From an uncultured Myxococcales bacterium (lineage in GTDB: Bacteria > Myxococcota_A > UBA9042 > CAIXZC01): a DNA stretch of 64,000 nucleotides. The position numbers were made by a program, and so were the translations under genes. Below are positions 61,160 to 64,000 of this stretch, in pieces (positions within the stretch are counted from its first letter, which is position 1; every line of letters starts with the position of its first letter). The stretch lies in NCBI GenBank assembly GCA_903895725.1, contig CAITUV010000054.1:1-64000 (forward strand). Reading direction: 5' to 3'. Below the pieces are notes generated by a model, which was given only the letters and a program-made list of their open reading frames with translations, did not search any database and had not been told where the DNA came from.

Positions 61160-61550
61160 CTCGTCCATATGGGTGGACGTGCTGCGGGACCGCACCGGAG
61201 CCCGGGCCGCAAGGCTCGAGTCCCTGGTCGACCTGCGTGACGTGGTGTTTTCCCGGTTCACCCAGGTGGAGCTGCTGCAGGGAGCCCGGGACACGAGGGA
61301 GTGGAATCTTCTTTCCCGGTATCTCGACACTCAACGCTTCTTCGAGCCCACGCCGGACACCTGGCGCAATGCGGCCCGCATCGCCTTCGACCTGCGGCGC
61401 AAGGGGCTGACCGTCCGCAGTGCCCTCGATTGCTGCATCGCCCAGACCGCGCTCGAAAACGGAGTTCTTCTCGTTCACCGGGACCGGGACTTCGAGGCCA
61501 TCGCCTCCCTGCGCCCCCTCCACCAGGTCTGGCTCGAGTGGGGGGACTGA
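61146..61550 (+). CDS. vapC: VapC-type PIN-domain toxin
   Basis: 134 residues. PIN ribonuclease acidic residues can be placed: Asp in LIDSSIW, Glu in QVELLQG, Asp in SALDCCIA and Asp in HRDRDFEAIA, so the active site appears complete. VapC toxins cut tRNA or rRNA when freed from VapB. Start ATG 61146 lies inside the antitoxin gene. Confidence 0.9.
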   Translation: MYLIDSSIWVDVLRDRTGARAARLESLVDLRDVVFSRFTQVELLQGARDTREWNLLSRYLDTQRFFEPTPDTWRNAARIAFDLRRKGLTVRSALDCCIAQTALENGVLLVHRDRDFEAIASLRPLHQVWLEWGD

Positions 61551-61611
61551 GGCACGGCGGGCCCCTTGCCACCCGGCGCCGGGCCCGTCGACCCGTTCGG
61601 GCAACACCCCC

Positions 61612-61742
61612 TCACGCCCTCCCCGGTGCGATCAGCCGGACCGTCGGGAGGTAGGTCCGGTAGATTCGCACACCCCGCGTGAGCAGGGCCAACGACTCCA
61701 CGGCAGCGTGCGCCCCGATGTGGAAATCGGATGGGAAGATCC
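61612..61742 (-). pseudogene. relic of a second PIN-domain toxin gene
   Basis: Reading the minus strand from 61742 gives IFPSDFHIGAHAAVE, then LLTRGVRIYRTYLP and VRLIAP before a TGA at 61612-61614. This is the C-terminal third of a VapC-type PIN protein (the DFxIxAHA and TRDxxYRTYFP pattern), different from the intact vapC. No 5' part remains between here and the stop of the next minus-strand gene at 61773. Confidence 0.65.
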
Positions 61743-61772
61743 TCTGTGGGAGCCGGGGGTTGGGGCTTTCCG

Positions 61773-62426
61773 CTACTTCTTGACCAGCTCGCCCGACCCG
61801 GCGACGTTCTCGACGACTTCGGCCGGGTTGCAGTAGTAAGCGATGGTGCCACTGCCTGCGATGTCCGCTTTGAGCTTGCCCGTGGCGCAGAGGGCGACCT
61901 CGCCGCTGCCCGCGACCTTGACCGTGACGGTCTCGGCCTCGACCTTCTGGGCGCTGACCTTGCCGGAGCCGGATACCTCGAGCTCCAGGTTCTTCACCTT
62001 GCCCTCCAGTACGGCCTTCCCGGACCCGCTGAGGGCAAGCTTCACCATTTCGCCCCGCAGTCCCTGGATTCGAGCATCAATCGAGCCGTCCAGCTCGATG
62101 GACTTCAGGGCGGCCACCCGGGCCGTGACTTCGAGCGGCAGCTCGGGTTCGAGGGTCTCGTCCGCCCCGATCTCGAGCTCATCCCCGGTCACCACGCTCT
62201 TCATCAAGGGGAGCAGGTTGTTGTCTCCGGTGACGTGCAGCTCCACGTCACCGGTCGCATCCGGTGTCTCCTCCACCAGCAGCCGCAAGCCCCCGTGGGC
62301 GGCCACTGCCGTGAACTGCGGCACCTGCCGAGTCTCCTCGGCCCGCGTTCCGCTCCCCCTCACGCCGGAGCAGGAGAGCGCGGCCAGAGCAACCAGCATC
62401 ATCGCGATTCGGACATGTTCTCCCAT
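61773..62426 (-). CDS. DUF2807 (head-GIN) lipoprotein
   Basis: 217 residues from ATG 62424-62426 (GGAGGGG site). Lipobox LSC. The mature part is the DUF2807 beta-helix: FTAVAAHGGLRLLVEE, then repeated GSG turns (SGSGKAVLEG, SGSGKVSAQ, AGSGEVALC, AGSGTIAYY). Such proteins are exported and of unclear role. Confidence 0.82.
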   Translation of the reverse strand: MGEHVRIAMMLVALAALSCSGVRGSGTRAEETRQVPQFTAVAAHGGLRLLVEETPDATGDVELHVTGDNNLLPLMKSVVTGDELEIGADETLEPELPLEVTARVAALKSIELDGSIDARIQGLRGEMVKLALSGSGKAVLEGKVKNLELEVSGSGKVSAQKVEAETVTVKVAGSGEVALCATGKLKADIAGSGTIAYYCNPAEVVENVAGSGELVKK

Positions 62427-62757
62427 AGTCTCCCCTCCTGTGAGAAACCCCCGTCCCGCCGCCGCCCGCGCATGGTCGATTCCAGTCGTGGCGATCATAG
62501 CGGCCACGTACAGTATGTCAGTAGGAATACTCGGAAACCCCCAGGACTACAGGGGGAGATTGCCGCAGAGCGCTCCCGTGCCATCGCCGACGGTGCTGGA
62601 GGATCGAGTTCGGGAGGCTGACGCTTCCTGCTGCAGTGATGCTCGGGACGGAGGTTTCGAGCCGCTCGTTTCAGAGACCTGACAAACCAGGGATTCCGAA
62701 CTAGAATCCTCCCGCCGGGCAGCGGCCCGGCCCATCGCTGCCGGAAGGAGTCTGCCG
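62427..62757. other. 331-bp divergent intergenic region
   Basis: No gene or tRNA seen. It holds the ribosome site of the DUF2807 gene, a short hairpin around 62540-62565 (CCCCC/GGGGG), and the promoter of the hydrolase gene at 62679-62707. Confidence 0.6.
62679..62707 (+). promoter_or_regulatory. sigma70-like promoter of the hydrolase gene
   Basis: CTGACA (62679-62684), 17 bp, TAGAAT (62702-62707), 50 bp before the ATG at 62758. Confidence 0.5.
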
Positions 62758-63441
62758 ATGTCCTCGAGCCCCCGGGAGATTGCGTCGCCCTCACCGTTGT
62801 TCATCTACCTGCACGGCCTGTCGTCGAGCCCGCTCTCGAAAAAGGGGCTCGTGCTGGGAGAAGGGCTTGCCGGGCATGGAGTCGGCCTGGTGGCACCGGA
62901 CCTCAACGTGCCGTCGTTCGAGGAGTTGACGCTGACGGCCCAGGTCGAGAAAGTCGAGGCGCTGATGGACGAGACGTCGCCGGTCCGGCCCGTGGTGCTC
63001 ATCGGGTCGAGCCTGGGCGGGCTCGTGTCGCTCCTGGTCACCAACCGACGCCCGCATCGAGTGGCCCGGCTGCTGCTGGTCGCCCCGGCATTTCGAGTCG
63101 TGGGGGCGCGCCTGGCCCGGCTCGCAGGCTCGTCTCTCCCCCACTGGAGAAAGGCCGGATACATCGAGATGACTCACTTTTCCGACGGCCTGGTTCACCG
63201 CCTGGGGATCCAGCTCGTCGATGATGCCGCCCGATACGACTTCGATACCCTCAAGACCCCGGTTCCCACGCTGGTGCTCCATGGCACTCGGGACGAGGTG
63301 ATCCCGCTCCGGTTCGTGGAGCGCTGGGTCACGGAACGGGCGGGGGTGCGGCTGGTCACGCTCCCCGGGGGAGACCACAGTCTCCAGACGTGCTTCGATC
63401 TGCTGTGGGAGAAGAGCCGGGAATTCCTGCTCAACGGGTGA
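62758..63441 (+). CDS. YqiA/YcfP-like alpha/beta hydrolase
   Basis: 227 residues. YLHGLSSSPLSKKG resembles the UPF0227/YqiA start; nucleophile Ser in GSSLGG, Asp in HGTRDEVIP and His in GGDHSL complete a triad. No signal peptide, so a cytosolic esterase of unknown substrate. GGAAGGAG precedes the ATG. Confidence 0.8.
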   Translation: MSSSPREIASPSPLFIYLHGLSSSPLSKKGLVLGEGLAGHGVGLVAPDLNVPSFEELTLTAQVEKVEALMDETSPVRPVVLIGSSLGGLVSLLVTNRRPHRVARLLLVAPAFRVVGARLARLAGSSLPHWRKAGYIEMTHFSDGLVHRLGIQLVDDAARYDFDTLKTPVPTLVLHGTRDEVIPLRFVERWVTERAGVRLVTLPGGDHSLQTCFDLLWEKSREFLLNG

Positions 63442-63444
63442 TGC

Positions 63445-63963
63445 CTACCGGTCGTCCCAGCGGTTCCGGCGGACCCGCCGGGGATCGAACAGATCACGGG
63501 GCCTCTTCTTCTCTCCCGGCCAGCCGATCACGACGATGGCCAGGGCATGCACATGGTCCGGCAAGCCGAACAGCTTCCGGCACGCCTCGATCCGATCCTT
63601 GCGTGGGGTGATGCCCAGCCACACGGCCCCGAGCCCGAGCGCGTGGGCGGCCAGCAGGATGTTCTGCGTCACGATGCTGCAGTCCTGCGGCCAGCAGCCG
63701 GGGTGAAGCTCCAATTCCGTGTCCCCCAGCACAGCGATGGCCAGCGGTGCCTTTCGGATCATGGACGCGTGGGGATGGAAGTCGGCGACGGCCTCCAGCA
63801 CGGCCCGGTCGTCCAGCACCAGGAAATGCCACGGCCTCTGATCCCCTGCCGAAGGACCGGCCATGGCCGCGGCCAGGATCTGGTCCACCAGCTCCCGGGG
63901 CACGGGCCGCTTCAGGTACTTCCGGATGCTCCTTCTCGTCAGAATCGCCTCGAACAGGTCCAT
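63445..63963 (-). CDS. nitroreductase family flavoprotein
   Basis: 172 residues from ATG 63961-63963 (GGGAGG site). RRSIRKYLKRPVP at the N-terminus (FMN phosphate contact), PSAGDQRPWHF, NILLAAHALGLGAVWLG and the C-terminal IVVIGWPGEKKRPR match short nitroreductases that reduce nitroaromatics or quinones with NAD(P)H. Convergent with the hydrolase gene (3 nt apart). Confidence 0.92.
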   Translation of the reverse strand: MDLFEAILTRRSIRKYLKRPVPRELVDQILAAAMAGPSAGDQRPWHFLVLDDRAVLEAVADFHPHASMIRKAPLAIAVLGDTELELHPGCWPQDCSIVTQNILLAAHALGLGAVWLGITPRKDRIEACRKLFGLPDHVHALAIVVIGWPGEKKRPRDLFDPRRVRRNRWDDR

Positions 63964-64000
63964 TGCCGTCCTCCCGCAGGGCCACCAGGGCCGCACGGCC

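Noticed and set aside
62640..62700. A tRNA-like T-arm pattern (GGTTTCGAGCC) in the 62.4-62.7 kb gap
   Set aside because: No 5-bp T stem, no acceptor pairing and no anticodon arm could be drawn on either strand.

Overview
The window is GC-rich (roughly two-thirds G+C) and looks like a chromosomal segment of a Myxococcota-type (former Deltaproteobacteria) bacterium. The sequence reasons are a MYXO-CTERM-like sorting signal (8841-8937), many lipoproteins with Asp/Gly/Pro-rich linkers, FG-GAP/VCBS, TSP type-3, IPT/TIG and 'DVWAVG' propeller repeats, a Pkn-type kinase, and outer-membrane barrels. The taxonomic call is an inference; the window has no rRNA, tRNA or marker tree.

Layout. (1) 1-3226: fragment of a defence locus, with an AAA+ core of BrxL (BREX) overlapping a DUF3883 (PD-(D/E)xK-like) gene by GTGA. 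(2) 3431-6853: a RIT element, three tyrosine recombinases joined by ATGA overlaps between terminal inverted repeats. Its right end abuts a truncated PEGA-like gene (6866-7300). (3) 7470-12939: two large surface lipoproteins; the first appears to be two genes fused in frame, with a MYXO-CTERM signal followed by a second lipobox. (4) 19300-13066 (minus): operon TPR protein - HflX - PhoH - GT-C glycosyltransferase. (5) 19521-26827: surface lipoproteins, zinc-ribbon protein, universal stress protein, and a MshEN-Zn-FHA-kinase protein. (6) 27026-28923: ATP-cone nucleoside kinase coupled to an AmpD-like amidase. (7) 34632-28951 (minus): outer-membrane protein, cobalamin adenosyltransferase, lipase-like lipoprotein, MtnA, phosphodiester glycosidase. 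(8) 34787-39565: PP2C phosphatase, TyrS, DUF302 (minus), propeller lipoprotein. (9) 52132-40083 (minus): five-gene operon for extracellular alpha-glucan use (glucodextranase-C-like protein, barrel, two lipoproteins, GH57 enzyme with a C-terminal starch-binding-like module). (10) 52357-55516: nrfH-nrfA nitrite ammonification genes plus an overlapping radical SAM/SPASM gene. (11) 55631-63963: EF-G, unknown membrane protein, lipoprotein, a VapBC-type toxin-antitoxin locus flanked by two toxin-gene relics, DUF2807 lipoprotein, YqiA-like hydrolase, nitroreductase.

Functionally, the window combines housekeeping genes (tyrS, fusA, hflX, phoH, mtnA), an anaerobic respiration module (nrfHA), a polysaccharide-foraging operon, and mobile or defence DNA concentrated at the left end and around 60.6-61.7 kb. 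Promoters listed are matches to the sigma70 consensus with 17-18 bp spacing, read by eye; none is experimentally supported. No CRISPR array, rRNA, tRNA or prophage was seen.
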